A program made the translations under genes and the position numbers. The notes under the pieces were generated by a model. The model was not told where the DNA came from. It saw only the letters and a program-made list of their open reading frames with translations, and did no database searches. From NCBI GenBank assembly GCA_002083615.1, contig MSXO01000037.1:87941-136361 (forward strand): a DNA stretch of 48,421 bases, given 5' to 3'. Every line of letters starts with the position of its first letter. The stretch's first letter is position 1. Below are positions 1 through 7,231 of this stretch, in pieces. This stretch comes from Proteobacteria bacterium ST_bin11 (lineage in GTDB: Bacteria > Pseudomonadota > Gammaproteobacteria > Methylococcales > Methylomonadaceae).

Positions 1-40
1 TGCTCGGCGCGGCATACGGGAAGAAAACCATCCCGGTCGC
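1..40. repeat. End of a truncated copy of the dispersed hairpin-rich repeat
   Basis: The first 40 bases match the terminal module of the repeats ending at about 373 and 1612: a TGCTCGGCGCGGCATACGGG block followed by AAAACCATCCC. The window therefore opens inside a third copy of the same element. No coding function is supported here. Confidence 0.75.
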
Positions 41-55
41 ACGATGGTCTAGCCA

Positions 56-373
56 CGTAGGGTGGGCACGGTTTTTGTGCCCACGCGGTAAATGGGCTTA
101 TGTCTTTTGTGTCGCTGTCGCGACGGCTGGATTTAATGTCGGTTCGCGGACCGACAACCGCGATACTTTCTTTTGTTTGGCCAAAAGAAAGTATCCAAAG
201 AAAAGGCCACCCGGATGCCGCTTGTTCCCTGCGCTCCTCGTTTTTGAACGGGGTTGCCGAAAGGGGCTTCCTGCCCCTTCGGCAACGCGCCGCATCCCTG
301 CGGCGCCCCTAACGGGCTAATCCGTTCAAAAGCTCCGGTGCTCGGCGCGGCATACGGGGAGAAAACCATCCCG
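56..373. repeat. Dispersed hairpin-rich repeat, copy upstream of the toxin-antitoxin pair
   Basis: This copy aligns over about 260 bases with 1227-1488 and shares its last module with 1-40 and 1570-1612. It is a chain of inverted repeats: an 8-bp perfect stem at 62-69/77-84, a 6-bp stem at 138-143/150-155, a perfect 14-bp stem at 162-175/182-195, a 14-bp stem with one bulged A at 253-286, and an 8-bp stem around a TCCC loop at 287-306. Short ORFs cross it on both strands, but they only translate the repeat. It is best read as a non-coding dispersed element. Confidence 0.8.
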
Positions 374-500
374 ATTTTACGGGTGCTGACTGGTTACGGC
401 TTCTGTGTTGGGGGTGAAGGGTTTCGCCTTCGGTGAGCTCAACAAGGGTCAAAACGCTTGCCTCCTCAATTGTCGACGTCACATGATCGAAACCCAGCCG

Positions 501-535
501 GTTGCATGAGTTGTAATAGGCAACCATAATGCAAC
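501..535 (+). promoter_or_regulatory. Promoter with overlapping nested operator for the toxin-antitoxin operon
   Basis: TTGCAT at 502-507 and CATAAT at 525-530 are separated by exactly 17 bases and fit a sigma-70 promoter. The same bases form nested inverted repeats: GTTGCAT at 501-507 with ATGCAAC at 529-535, and GTTG at 510-513 with CAAC at 521-524. Ribbon-helix-helix antitoxins bind such dyads and repress their own operon, so autoregulation is the expected use. That is inference from the family. Confidence 0.6.
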
Positions 536-560
536 CACACTTGTTTCCAGAGGTAACTAT

Positions 561-803
561 ATGCCCGCCTTGACTATCAAAAACATTCCAGACGCGTTGT
601 ATGAAAAATTGAAATCTGCTGCCGAACTGCATCGGCGTAGCATCAACAGTGAAGTCTTAGTTTGTCTGGAGAAAACCTTGCTTGCCGCGAAAACTAGCCC
701 CAGTGAGCGCTTGCAACGCATCGAGCAGCTACGTGCCGGCATCAAGCCCAATATCATTAGCTCAGACGACATCGATCAAGCTATCGAGAATGGGCGTCCA
801 TGA
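561..803 (+). CDS. FitA/VapB-like ribbon-helix-helix antitoxin
   Basis: This 80-residue protein is the likely antitoxin of a type II pair. Residues 1-40 have the Arc/FitA ribbon-helix-helix pattern: a short beta strand (LTIKNIP) and then two helices with an RSINSEV segment. The C-terminal half, ending in a DDIDQAIENGRP stretch, would wrap around the toxin. An AGAGGT ribosome site precedes the ATG, and the nested operator at 501-535 lies just upstream. Its stop codon overlaps the toxin start in an ATGA arrangement, which is typical of translationally coupled pairs. FitA-type and VapB-type cannot be told apart from the sequence alone. Confidence 0.85.
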   Translation: MPALTIKNIPDALYEKLKSAAELHRRSINSEVLVCLEKTLLAAKTSPSERLQRIEQLRAGIKPNIISSDDIDQAIENGRP

Positions 804-1213
804 TCGTTGCTGATACCAATATCATTAGCTACTTGTTCCTGCCGACGAGTTATTCCGAGAAAGCCAGTCAGTTGTATCAAGTTGACCCTGATTGGGCTGC
901 ACCTGAACTTTGGCGAAGTGAGTTTCGCAATGTGCTTGCGCTGTATATCAGGCAGAACATCATGTCCTTGACCGAGGCCTTGGCTTTGCAAGATGAAGCC
1001 GAATCGTTGATGGCCGACCGGGAGTTTACCCTGCCTTCTGCCGCAGTGATGAATCTCGTTGCCAGTAGCACGTGTTCTGCTTATGACTGCGAATTTGTGG
1101 CCTTGGCTCGACACCTATCGGTTAAGTTGGTGACTCAAGACAAAAAGCTATTAAGGGAAGTTCCAGAAACGGCGGTGAGTCTCGACGGGTTTTTGTTCCG
1201 AGCAAATTCATAG
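800..1213 (+). CDS. PIN-domain ribonuclease toxin, VapC/FitB family
   Basis: This 137-residue PIN-domain protein is predicted to be a Mg2+-dependent ribonuclease held inactive by the upstream antitoxin. The acidic residues expected of the active site are visible: D5 in VADTN, E41 in RSEFRN, D96 in AYDCEF and D114 in TQDKKL. Length is normal for the family and the gene looks intact. Translation starts at the ATG overlapping the antitoxin stop by four bases. The pair sits between two copies of the hairpin-rich repeat, which suggests it arrived or moves as a cassette. The RNA target cannot be predicted. Confidence 0.88.
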   Translation: MIVADTNIISYLFLPTSYSEKASQLYQVDPDWAAPELWRSEFRNVLALYIRQNIMSLTEALALQDEAESLMADREFTLPSAAVMNLVASSTCSAYDCEFVALARHLSVKLVTQDKKLLREVPETAVSLDGFLFRANS

Positions 1214-1219
1214 CAACTT

Positions 1220-1612
1220 TAGTCGGGTAGGGGGACATGGTTTTTGTACCCACGCGGTAAATAGGCTTTCGTGTCTTGTGTCGCTAACGCGACCGGCGGA
1301 TTTAATGTCGGTTTGCGGACCGACAACCGCGATACTTTCTTTTGCTTGGCCAAAATAAAGTATCCAAAGAAAATGCCACCCGGCTGCCGTTTATTCCCTG
1401 CGCTCCTCGCTTTTGAACGGCGTTGCCGAAAGGCGTTTCCTGCCCCTTCGGCAACGCGCCGCATCCCTGCGGCGCCCCTAACGGGCTACTCACTCGGTAC
1501 ATCCCTGTACCTCGCCCTTCGGGTGCTGCGCATGCAAATCGGCTATCCTGCCGATTTGTCCGTTCAAAAGCTCTGGTGCTCGGCGCGGCATACGGGGTTA
1601 AAACCATCCCCC
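1220..1612. repeat. Dispersed hairpin-rich repeat, copy downstream of the toxin-antitoxin pair
   Basis: This is a second long copy in the same orientation as 56-373. It keeps the long hairpin at 1331-1344/1351-1364 with one mismatch. Compared with the first copy it carries roughly 70 additional bases holding two more hairpins: GGTACA/TGTACC around TCCC at about 1497-1512, and a 9-bp stem at 1535-1543/1550-1558. The copies therefore differ by whole hairpin modules rather than by scattered changes only. Confidence 0.8.
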
Positions 1613-1643
1613 GCCGCAGCGTGTGGCCTTGGAGGTCCTTAGG

Positions 1644-2132
1644 CTAGGCCTCAGCCGGCGCACTCGAGCCCTTAATAGTATCCAGCACCGCCTGCGCATG
1701 CCCCTCATGGTTAACGCCGTACATGGCCTCTACCAGCATGCCGTCTTTATCGATGATGAAGGTCGAGCGGACGATTTTCCATTTTTTCACGCCTTCTTTT
1801 TCAACTTCCTGCCAAACCCCGTAAGCTTCGCAAACGTCGCCGGAGGTGTCTGCCAGTAGTTGCACGTTCAGGCCGTATTTGGCGATGAAGTCGCGGTGGC
1901 TTTGGCAGTCGTCTTTGCTGACGCCGATGATCACGGTGTCCTGAGCATCAAATTCCGCCGCAAGCGCGGTGAAGTCGTTGGCCTCTATGGTGCAGCCGGG
2001 GGTGTCGTCTTTGGGGTAGAAGTACAACACGACATTTTTTTCGCCCTTGTAATCAGATAGATAAATCAATTTATTGTCTTGATTGGCGGATCTAAAAAAA
2101 GGCGCTTCCTGGTTTTTTTCTAATTGTGACAT
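1644..2132 (-). CDS. bcp: Thioredoxin-dependent peroxiredoxin, PrxQ/Bcp family
   Basis: This 162-residue cytoplasmic peroxidase reduces hydrogen peroxide and organic peroxides, normally recycled by thioredoxin. The peroxidatic cysteine is C47 in DDTPGC. The resolving cysteine that usually lies five residues later (Cys50 in the E. coli protein) is replaced here by N52. The other cysteines, C76 in KDDCQSH and C101 in GDVCEAYG, could form the disulfide instead, as in PrxQ proteins whose resolving cysteine lies further along, or the enzyme may work as a 1-Cys type. A strong GAGGAG ribosome site precedes the ATG. The gene is monocistronic and divergent from the response regulator. Confidence 0.93.
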   Translation of the reverse strand: MSQLEKNQEAPFFRSANQDNKLIYLSDYKGEKNVVLYFYPKDDTPGCTIEANDFTALAAEFDAQDTVIIGVSKDDCQSHRDFIAKYGLNVQLLADTSGDVCEAYGVWQEVEKEGVKKWKIVRSTFIIDKDGMLVEAMYGVNHEGHAQAVLDTIKGSSAPAEA

Positions 2133-2506
2133 GCGGTTCTCCTCTTGATTTCGACCGGATAAGCTCCGGGGCTTGGACTGTCGGCGACGCTGGGCGGTGC
2201 CGGATTTTCACGACGATGGGTCGTTGAAATCGAACGATTTTCCTGCAAAAACGCTTTTAGTCGGGATTATGAACCAGGTTTCCGGCGCCATCTACCACAA
2301 AAGTGGTGGGATAAAGGGCAAGCCATTGAGTCAAGCCGTTCCCGGTAAGCATTGTCGACACCTGAGTGGCTTTTTACAGTATCAGAATAAAGCACGGTGG
2401 CTGTACAATTTGCTGCGAACCTGCTGGTTTAGCAATCTATGCTCGGTATATTTACTTGGCCTAGCCCCGTCGGTTGCCATGTGCCTCTAAAGACAGGAAA
2501 GAAACA
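2133..2506. other. Divergent intergenic region without a convincing gene
   Basis: These 374 bases separate bcp from the response regulator and must hold both promoters. I see only a weak 5-bp hairpin (ACCAC/GTGGT at 2294-2307). An open frame at 2173-2490 has an arginine- and cysteine-rich composition, no domain and no clear ribosome site, so I do not call it. Confidence 0.5.
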
Positions 2507-3181
2507 ATGCGAATTTTATTGGTGGAAGATGACGCTGCGTTGGGGGATGGTTTGTCGAGGACGCTGAGCGATTGGGGCTTCGACACCACGCTGGCCAAGA
2601 CCGGCAGCTACGCCGATAGCGCGCTGATCACGCAGCCTTACGACCTGGTGATTCTGGATTTGGGTTTGCCCGACATTGATGGACGGGAAGTATTGCGGCA
2701 TCTGCGGGCTCGGAAGTCGACCATTCCGGTGTTGATTTTAACTGCCCGCGATGCGCTGAACGATAGGGTCAGCGGTTTGGAGTTGGGGGCGGACGATTAC
2801 ATGACCAAACCCTTTGAACTTCGGGAGTTGGAAGCCAGGGTCAGGGCGCTGTTGCGCCGCAGTCATGGCGGCTTTAATCACGAAATTCGCTTTGGGCAAT
2901 TGACCTTGGATACCCGCAATCAACAGATCAGTGCCAACGGCGTGCCCATGGTATTGCCGCCGCGTGAATACGGTGTGCTGGAGGCCTTGCTGCTAAACAG
3001 CGGCCGGGTGGTTAGCAAGGACAACATTGCGCAGCGGCTGGCGGCCAACGCCGAGGAGTTAGCCGACAACGCCATCGAGGTTTACGTGCATAGGCTTCGT
3101 AAACGCTTAGAGCCCTGTGGGATAACTATCAGAACGCTGCGGGGGTTGGGGTATCTTTTGGAGAAAAGTCAGGATGAATAA
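2507..3181 (+). CDS. OmpR/PhoP-family response regulator, QseB-like
   Basis: This 224-residue DNA-binding regulator has a receiver domain at residues 1-115: acidic pocket E7-D8-D9, phospho-acceptor D51 in VILDLGLPD, T79 and K101 in MTKPF. A winged-helix effector domain follows at about 125-220, with the VYVHRLRKRL recognition helix. The ATG at 2507 is chosen over an upstream in-frame ATG at 2474 because AGGAAAG lies at the right distance and the receiver fold starts at once. It overlaps the downstream kinase by eight bases, so the two form one operon. Target genes and signal are unknown. Confidence 0.93.
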   Translation: MRILLVEDDAALGDGLSRTLSDWGFDTTLAKTGSYADSALITQPYDLVILDLGLPDIDGREVLRHLRARKSTIPVLILTARDALNDRVSGLELGADDYMTKPFELRELEARVRALLRRSHGGFNHEIRFGQLTLDTRNQQISANGVPMVLPPREYGVLEALLLNSGRVVSKDNIAQRLAANAEELADNAIEVYVHRLRKRLEPCGITIRTLRGLGYLLEKSQDE

Positions 3182-4547
3182 ACCGCAAAGTCTTCGGAGG
3201 CAACTGCTCTCAAAACTGACCCTGCCGCTGGTTTTTGTGGTGTTACTGGGGGCCGGCAGTTCATATTTTGTGGCGATGCACTATACCGATCTGGCGTATG
3301 ACCGCTGGCTGTTGGATTCAGCCAAGTCATTGGCGCAGGAGGTGCATGCCAAGCAAAACCATGTCACCTTCGATTTGCCGCCGATTGCCGTCGAAGTATT
3401 TCGCTGGGACGATGTCGATAAAACCTTTTTTAAAGTGGAGTCGCAAGGCGAGGGCTTTATGGCCGGCGATGCCGATTTGCCCAGTCCCGCGCTTGCCAGT
3501 CTTAAAAATAACGAGCCGTTATTTTCAAACGGTGAGATCGATGGTCACGAAGTGCGGATCGTTTCGGTGCTGACCAGGCCGATGCCAAGCTCTGAGTCGG
3601 TGCTGGTGTCTGTGGCGGAAACCCTGAATAAGCGCTACAGCATGATGACTGAGATTTTACTGGCCGTGTTGTTGCCGCAAGTTCTGTTGTTGTTCATCAC
3701 CGGTTTTCACGTCTGGACCGGCGTTAAGCGCGGACTTCGTCCATTGAACGATCTTGCCGGGCATTTGGCCGAGCGCTCGGCGCGAGATTTTAATCCTATC
3801 CTCGATGCCGATGTACCCTTGGAGGTGCGTTCGCTGACGCATACGATCAACGATCTTTTGCAACGTCTTGGCTCGACACTCATCACCCAACAGCGCTTCA
3901 TTGAAAATGCCGCGCATCAACTGCGTACACCTTTGGCCGGGCTAAAGCTGCAAGCCGAGCGCGCACTGGGCGCCGACAGTCCAGAGGCAATGAAGGCGGC
4001 GCTGTGGCATATCAAACACGCCGCTGACCGCGTCGCTCATCTGAGTACGCAATTGCTGGTTTTGGCGCGCTCCGAAGCCGTGTCACAGAGCGCACCCGAA
4101 TTCAAAGCGGTCGATCTCGTCAAATTGGCCCGAGAGTCTTGCATGGACTGGGCACCCAGAGGTTTGGACCGCGATATAGAACTGGGATTCGACGCGCCGG
4201 ATGCTGCGGTTAAGGTAGCCGGCGACGAAGTGTTGCTGCGCGAATTGCTCAGCAATCTGTTGGACAACGCCATTTGCTACGGCAACAGCGGCGGACATAT
4301 CAGTGTGAGTGTTCAGCCTTCGCCGCAGGCGGCGCTAATTGTGGAAGACGACGGTCCGGGTATTTCGGCGAGCGAACAGGAAAAGATTTTCGAACGCTTT
4401 TATCGCGTGCAAGGCAGTCAAGGCGAAGGATGCGGCTTGGGGCTGGCGATTGTCAAAGAAATTGCCGATTTGCATGCGGCGCGGCTGGCAGTGACTAGCG
4501 ATGGCACTACCGGCACCCGCTTTCAGATTGTGTTTGGGGCTGAATGA
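3174..4547 (+). CDS. Sensor histidine kinase, QseC/TctE-like
   Basis: This 457-residue inner-membrane kinase is the partner of the regulator it overlaps. A membrane segment at about 12-35 and a second at about 161-183 bracket a periplasmic sensing domain of about 125 residues resembling the 2CSK_N type. The H-box carries H248 in NAAHQLRTPL, which should be autophosphorylated. The N-box (LLSNLLDNAICYG, near 359-371), G1 box (DDGPG, near 392) and G2 box (GCGLGLAIVKE) are intact, so ATP binding is expected. The signal is not deducible. Confidence 0.93.
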   Translation: MNKPQSLRRQLLSKLTLPLVFVVLLGAGSSYFVAMHYTDLAYDRWLLDSAKSLAQEVHAKQNHVTFDLPPIAVEVFRWDDVDKTFFKVESQGEGFMAGDADLPSPALASLKNNEPLFSNGEIDGHEVRIVSVLTRPMPSSESVLVSVAETLNKRYSMMTEILLAVLLPQVLLLFITGFHVWTGVKRGLRPLNDLAGHLAERSARDFNPILDADVPLEVRSLTHTINDLLQRLGSTLITQQRFIENAAHQLRTPLAGLKLQAERALGADSPEAMKAALWHIKHAADRVAHLSTQLLVLARSEAVSQSAPEFKAVDLVKLARESCMDWAPRGLDRDIELGFDAPDAAVKVAGDEVLLRELLSNLLDNAICYGNSGGHISVSVQPSPQAALIVEDDGPGISASEQEKIFERFYRVQGSQGEGCGLGLAIVKEIADLHAARLAVTSDGTTGTRFQIVFGAE

Positions 4548-4639
4548 TTTTTTAAAAAGTCGCGTGTCCTAGAAAGGTTGATGAAAGCTTAAGCCGTTAT
4601 CTTAGCCTCACCATCAACTAGACAAGGAGTATGCGTGCC

Positions 4640-4870
4640 ATGCCTAAAAGAATTTTTTTAGAACGCAAGGTTTGTTCCTCACAACCAGTCAGCAGAAACC
4701 TCAACAATTTCGCTTACTCAAGCCGTCAGCAGCGCCTTGATTTTTCATGGATAGCGTTTGCCGATAGCCGAGTGCATTCAAAAGTCAGGTTTAACTGCCA
4801 ATCCGCGGAGGCTTTTGTTCGCGGCAAAGCCAATAGCCGGCCCACGCCACATTTTCAGTACGCCGCTTGA
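4640..4870 (+). CDS. Possible small hypothetical protein
   Basis: An open frame of 76 residues begins at an ATG with a good AAGGAG site ten bases upstream at about 4623-4628. An in-frame ATG at 4631 is too close to that site. The product is basic and rich in Arg, Ser and Phe, and has no membrane segment, signal peptide or recognisable domain. It lies alone between the kinase and a small membrane protein. The ribosome site is the only positive evidence, so this may be a chance frame. Confidence 0.3.
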   Translation: MPKRIFLERKVCSSQPVSRNLNNFAYSSRQQRLDFSWIAFADSRVHSKVRFNCQSAEAFVRGKANSRPTPHFQYAA

Positions 4871-4924
4871 TCGCGAATTAGCGCTGCTTGAGCAAAAGTC
4901 CCGTCTTGACCCTAGGAAATTGAC

Positions 4925-5350
4925 ATGATTAAAGAAAATTTTGACTTGTTTATTGTGGGGCTGATCGCTCTTTCCATTGCTATGTATGACATGGTGATTG
5001 ATATAGTCCTGCATATTTTGCATCTGCTTTTCGAGTTTTTGCACATCCTCTTCGAATGGTTCGAACTCAGTTTGGAGCACGCCGTCGAGCATATGTTTCA
5101 TACCACCCGGCACGGCAGCCAGATCATCACGTTTTATATTCTGTTATTGATCGGCAGTTTGTTGTTGTATGGCTTATGGCGAATGACACCGCGCCTTTAC
5201 CGGCGGTTTATCGAGTTTTTAGCGGTGGCCTGGGAACGCAGAAAAACCGCATGCTGGATTTATTGGTTGTCTTTGCCTTTAATGAACAAAGTGAAGTTGG
5301 TTTCCACTGCGACCAGCGTATTCTTTGTGACGGCTTATTTAAGTGCATGA
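4925..5350 (+). CDS. Small membrane protein of unknown function
   Basis: This protein of 141 residues starts at an ATG preceded by TAGGAAAT. Residues 5-50 are strongly hydrophobic, with an unusual Ile/Leu/His/Phe-rich stretch (VLHILHLLFEFLHILF) that could be one or two helices. A second hydrophobic segment sits at about 67-85 (ITFYILLLIGSLLLYGLW), and a shorter one lies near the C-terminus after a basic RRK patch. Histidines cluster at about 61-76 and could bind metal, but there is no known motif. I do not recognise the family. It follows the two-component operon on the same strand but is separated by about 380 bases. Confidence 0.75.
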   Translation: MIKENFDLFIVGLIALSIAMYDMVIDIVLHILHLLFEFLHILFEWFELSLEHAVEHMFHTTRHGSQIITFYILLLIGSLLLYGLWRMTPRLYRRFIEFLAVAWERRKTACWIYWLSLPLMNKVKLVSTATSVFFVTAYLSA

Positions 5351-5357
5351 GTGCAAA

Positions 5358-5395
5358 CCGCCGAATATTTCGGAAAGCCCCCGAATGTTCGGCGG
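5358..5395. terminator. Bidirectional terminator-like hairpin between convergent genes
   Basis: CCGCCGAATATTTCGG at 5358-5373 pairs with CCGAATGTTCGGCGG at 5381-5395, imperfect in the middle, around a short loop. It lies between the stop of the small membrane protein and the convergent end of rpiA. No long T-run follows on either strand, so the strength is uncertain. Confidence 0.6.
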
Positions 5396-5443
5396 GCGGC
5401 TTTGCGTGTTTTGGGCTTGGGGAAATAATCAGGCGCTTGGCGT

Positions 5444-6121
5444 CTAACTCCAGTGCTCTTCGATTTGGCCGTCGTGCGCGCAAAATACCGCGCGGGTCAA
5501 GCCGCTGAAAATACCGTGTTCGACAATCCCTGGAATCGCATTCAGACGTTCGTTCAGCGTTTTGCCGTCCAGAGTCGATTCGAAGGCTACATCCAAAACC
5601 AAACTACCGTGCGAAGTAACCACTAGGCCATCCTGATTCGCGGTTTGCCGCAACGAACCGTGCCCGCCAATTGCCGCCACGCTGTGCTGCACCAGACGCC
5701 AGGCAAAAGGATTGACTTCGATGGGAATCGGGAAATTTTCGCCGATGCGTTTGACTTTCTTGCTGGCATCGATCAGCACTAGAAACGAGTCGGCTGCCTT
5801 AGCCAGTAACTTCTCGCGGACCAGATCGTACCCTCGGCCTTTCAGCAAAGTCAGGTCGGGGCTGACCTCGTCCGCGCCATCGACATATAAATCCAGACCG
5901 TCGATATGTTCCATCCCCAGCATGGGCAAGCCTAATTGTTTGGCTTTGTTGGCGCTGACTACCGAACTGGACACTACTTTGAATTTCAGACCTTCCTGGC
6001 TTCGCCGCCGCGCCAATGCTTCGATGAAGAAGTTGGCAGTCGAACCGGTGCCCAGTCCCACTATCATCCCCGGTTTGACCTGTTGCGCCGCGTGTTCCGC
6101 AACCCGTTGCTTGTCGTTCAT
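5444..6121 (-). CDS. rpiA: Ribose-5-phosphate isomerase A
   Basis: This 225-residue enzyme interconverts ribose 5-phosphate and ribulose 5-phosphate in the pentose phosphate pathway; in methanotrophs that pathway also feeds the ribulose monophosphate cycle. The phosphate-binding GLGTGSTANFF is near residues 22-32, DGADEV near 81-86, and the Lys and Glu of the K-G-R-G...REK segment are kept. The usual K-G-G-G-A-A reads KGRGYD here, a noticeable change beside the active site. AGGAG lies seven bases before the ATG. It is the last gene of the minus-strand run from 9460, 73 bases after lpxD. Confidence 0.93.
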   Translation of the reverse strand: MNDKQRVAEHAAQQVKPGMIVGLGTGSTANFFIEALARRRSQEGLKFKVVSSSVVSANKAKQLGLPMLGMEHIDGLDLYVDGADEVSPDLTLLKGRGYDLVREKLLAKAADSFLVLIDASKKVKRIGENFPIPIEVNPFAWRLVQHSVAAIGGHGSLRQTANQDGLVVTSHGSLVLDVAFESTLDGKTLNERLNAIPGIVEHGIFSGLTRAVFCAHDGQIEEHWS

Positions 6122-6194
6122 GGTCGGCTCCTGCTGAGGTGTAAAGAAATGTGCTGATTGCTTGAGGCGAATGGCTTCGCCTCAAGCCGCTTGT

Positions 6195-7223
6195 TTAGTC
6201 TTCCAATTTTAGAACCCGCGCTTCCAGCGCCTTAAATTTTTGCATCAGCTCCGGCAATTTGGCCAGCGCCGCCAACTCTTTCCAGGCCACTTTGCGGTCT
6301 TTGGCCGGGCTACCGAATACTTGCGCGCCCGGGTCGATGTCGCCGGAAATGCCGCTACGCGCCATCACCACCGCCCGCGCACCAATCTTCACATGATCGG
6401 CCACGCCGGTACTGCCGGCCAGGATGGCGCCGTCTTCGATGATGCAGGAGCCGGAAATACCGGACTGGCCGCAGATAATCACATTGCGGCCAACGATATT
6501 GTTGTGTCCAAGCTGCACCAAGTTGTCGATCTTACTGCCCCAGCCGATTTTGGTGGCACCCAGCGCGCCACGGTCGATGCAGGTATTGGCGCCGATCTCG
6601 ACGTTATCGTCGATTTCCACGTGACCGACATGCGGTACTTTAACGTGCTGGTTATCTCTGAATTTATAACCAAAGCCGTCGGCACCGATCACCGCGCCGG
6701 CGTGGATAATTACATTGTTGCCGATGATGCTGTGGTCGTAAATCACTGCGTTTGGGTGGATATGGCAGTGTTTGCCGATCATCACGTGATTACCGATGCG
6801 GGCGCCGGCCTCGATGGTGCTGCTGTCGCCGATACTGCTCTGTTGGCCGATAGTAGCAAACGGCCCGACATGCACGTCATAGCCTAAAGTGGACGTGTCG
6901 GCCAGCACTGCATGCTCTGAAACCTGGCGTTTAAACACCGGTTCCGGATGTAACAATTTCACCGCATTTAAAAAGCTGATTTCCGGGTCTTTACAGACCA
7001 GCAATGTCAGGTTTTCCGGGATGTCGCCGTCTATCAGTTGTTCAGTAATAAAGCAGGCCGAGGCCTTGGAGTCTTTTAGATATTTTTTGTATTTGCCGTC
7101 GCTGAGGACTGTAACTTGATGGGGAAGGGCGGACATGATGTCGGCCGCAGAATTAATAAAGGTTGTCGAGTCGCCGCCCTGGGCGGTGGCGTCGCAACGC
7201 TGGGCAAGGTCCGTAATGAGCAT
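6195..7223 (-). CDS. lpxD: UDP-3-O-acylglucosamine N-acyltransferase (LpxD family)
   Basis: This 342-residue cytoplasmic trimeric acyltransferase should add the second hydroxyacyl chain in lipid A synthesis using acyl-ACP. The N-terminal uridine-binding domain spans about 1-105, followed by left-handed beta-helix hexapeptide repeats to about 310 and a C-terminal helix. HAGAVIGADGFGYKF and the likely catalytic His in LVQLGHN are present. AGGAT precedes the ATG. The gene is eight bases behind the spermidine synthase-like gene, not in the usual bamA-lpxD-fabZ-lpxA cluster. It may be a second LpxD or act on a different UDP-sugar. Confidence 0.85.
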   Translation of the reverse strand: MLITDLAQRCDATAQGGDSTTFINSAADIMSALPHQVTVLSDGKYKKYLKDSKASACFITEQLIDGDIPENLTLLVCKDPEISFLNAVKLLHPEPVFKRQVSEHAVLADTSTLGYDVHVGPFATIGQQSSIGDSSTIEAGARIGNHVMIGKHCHIHPNAVIYDHSIIGNNVIIHAGAVIGADGFGYKFRDNQHVKVPHVGHVEIDDNVEIGANTCIDRGALGATKIGWGSKIDNLVQLGHNNIVGRNVIICGQSGISGSCIIEDGAILAGSTGVADHVKIGARAVVMARSGISGDIDPGAQVFGSPAKDRKVAWKELAALAKLPELMQKFKALEARVLKLED

Positions 7224-7231
7224 GTACTATC

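Noticed and set aside
75..436. Several overlapping open frames of 60-80 codons in the first repeat, and similar ones at 1219-1647
   Set aside because: They occur on both strands in repeat DNA full of hairpins and simply translate the dispersed element.
2312..2324. ATAAAGGGCAAGC, resembling part of a cyclic di-GMP (GEMM) riboswitch
   Set aside because: The other conserved blocks (GGGACGCAAAGC and the tetraloop receptor) are missing downstream, so the match is too short.
2173..2490. Open frame of 105 codons before the response regulator
   Set aside because: There is no ribosome site or recognisable domain, the composition is atypical, and it runs into the leader of the regulator gene.
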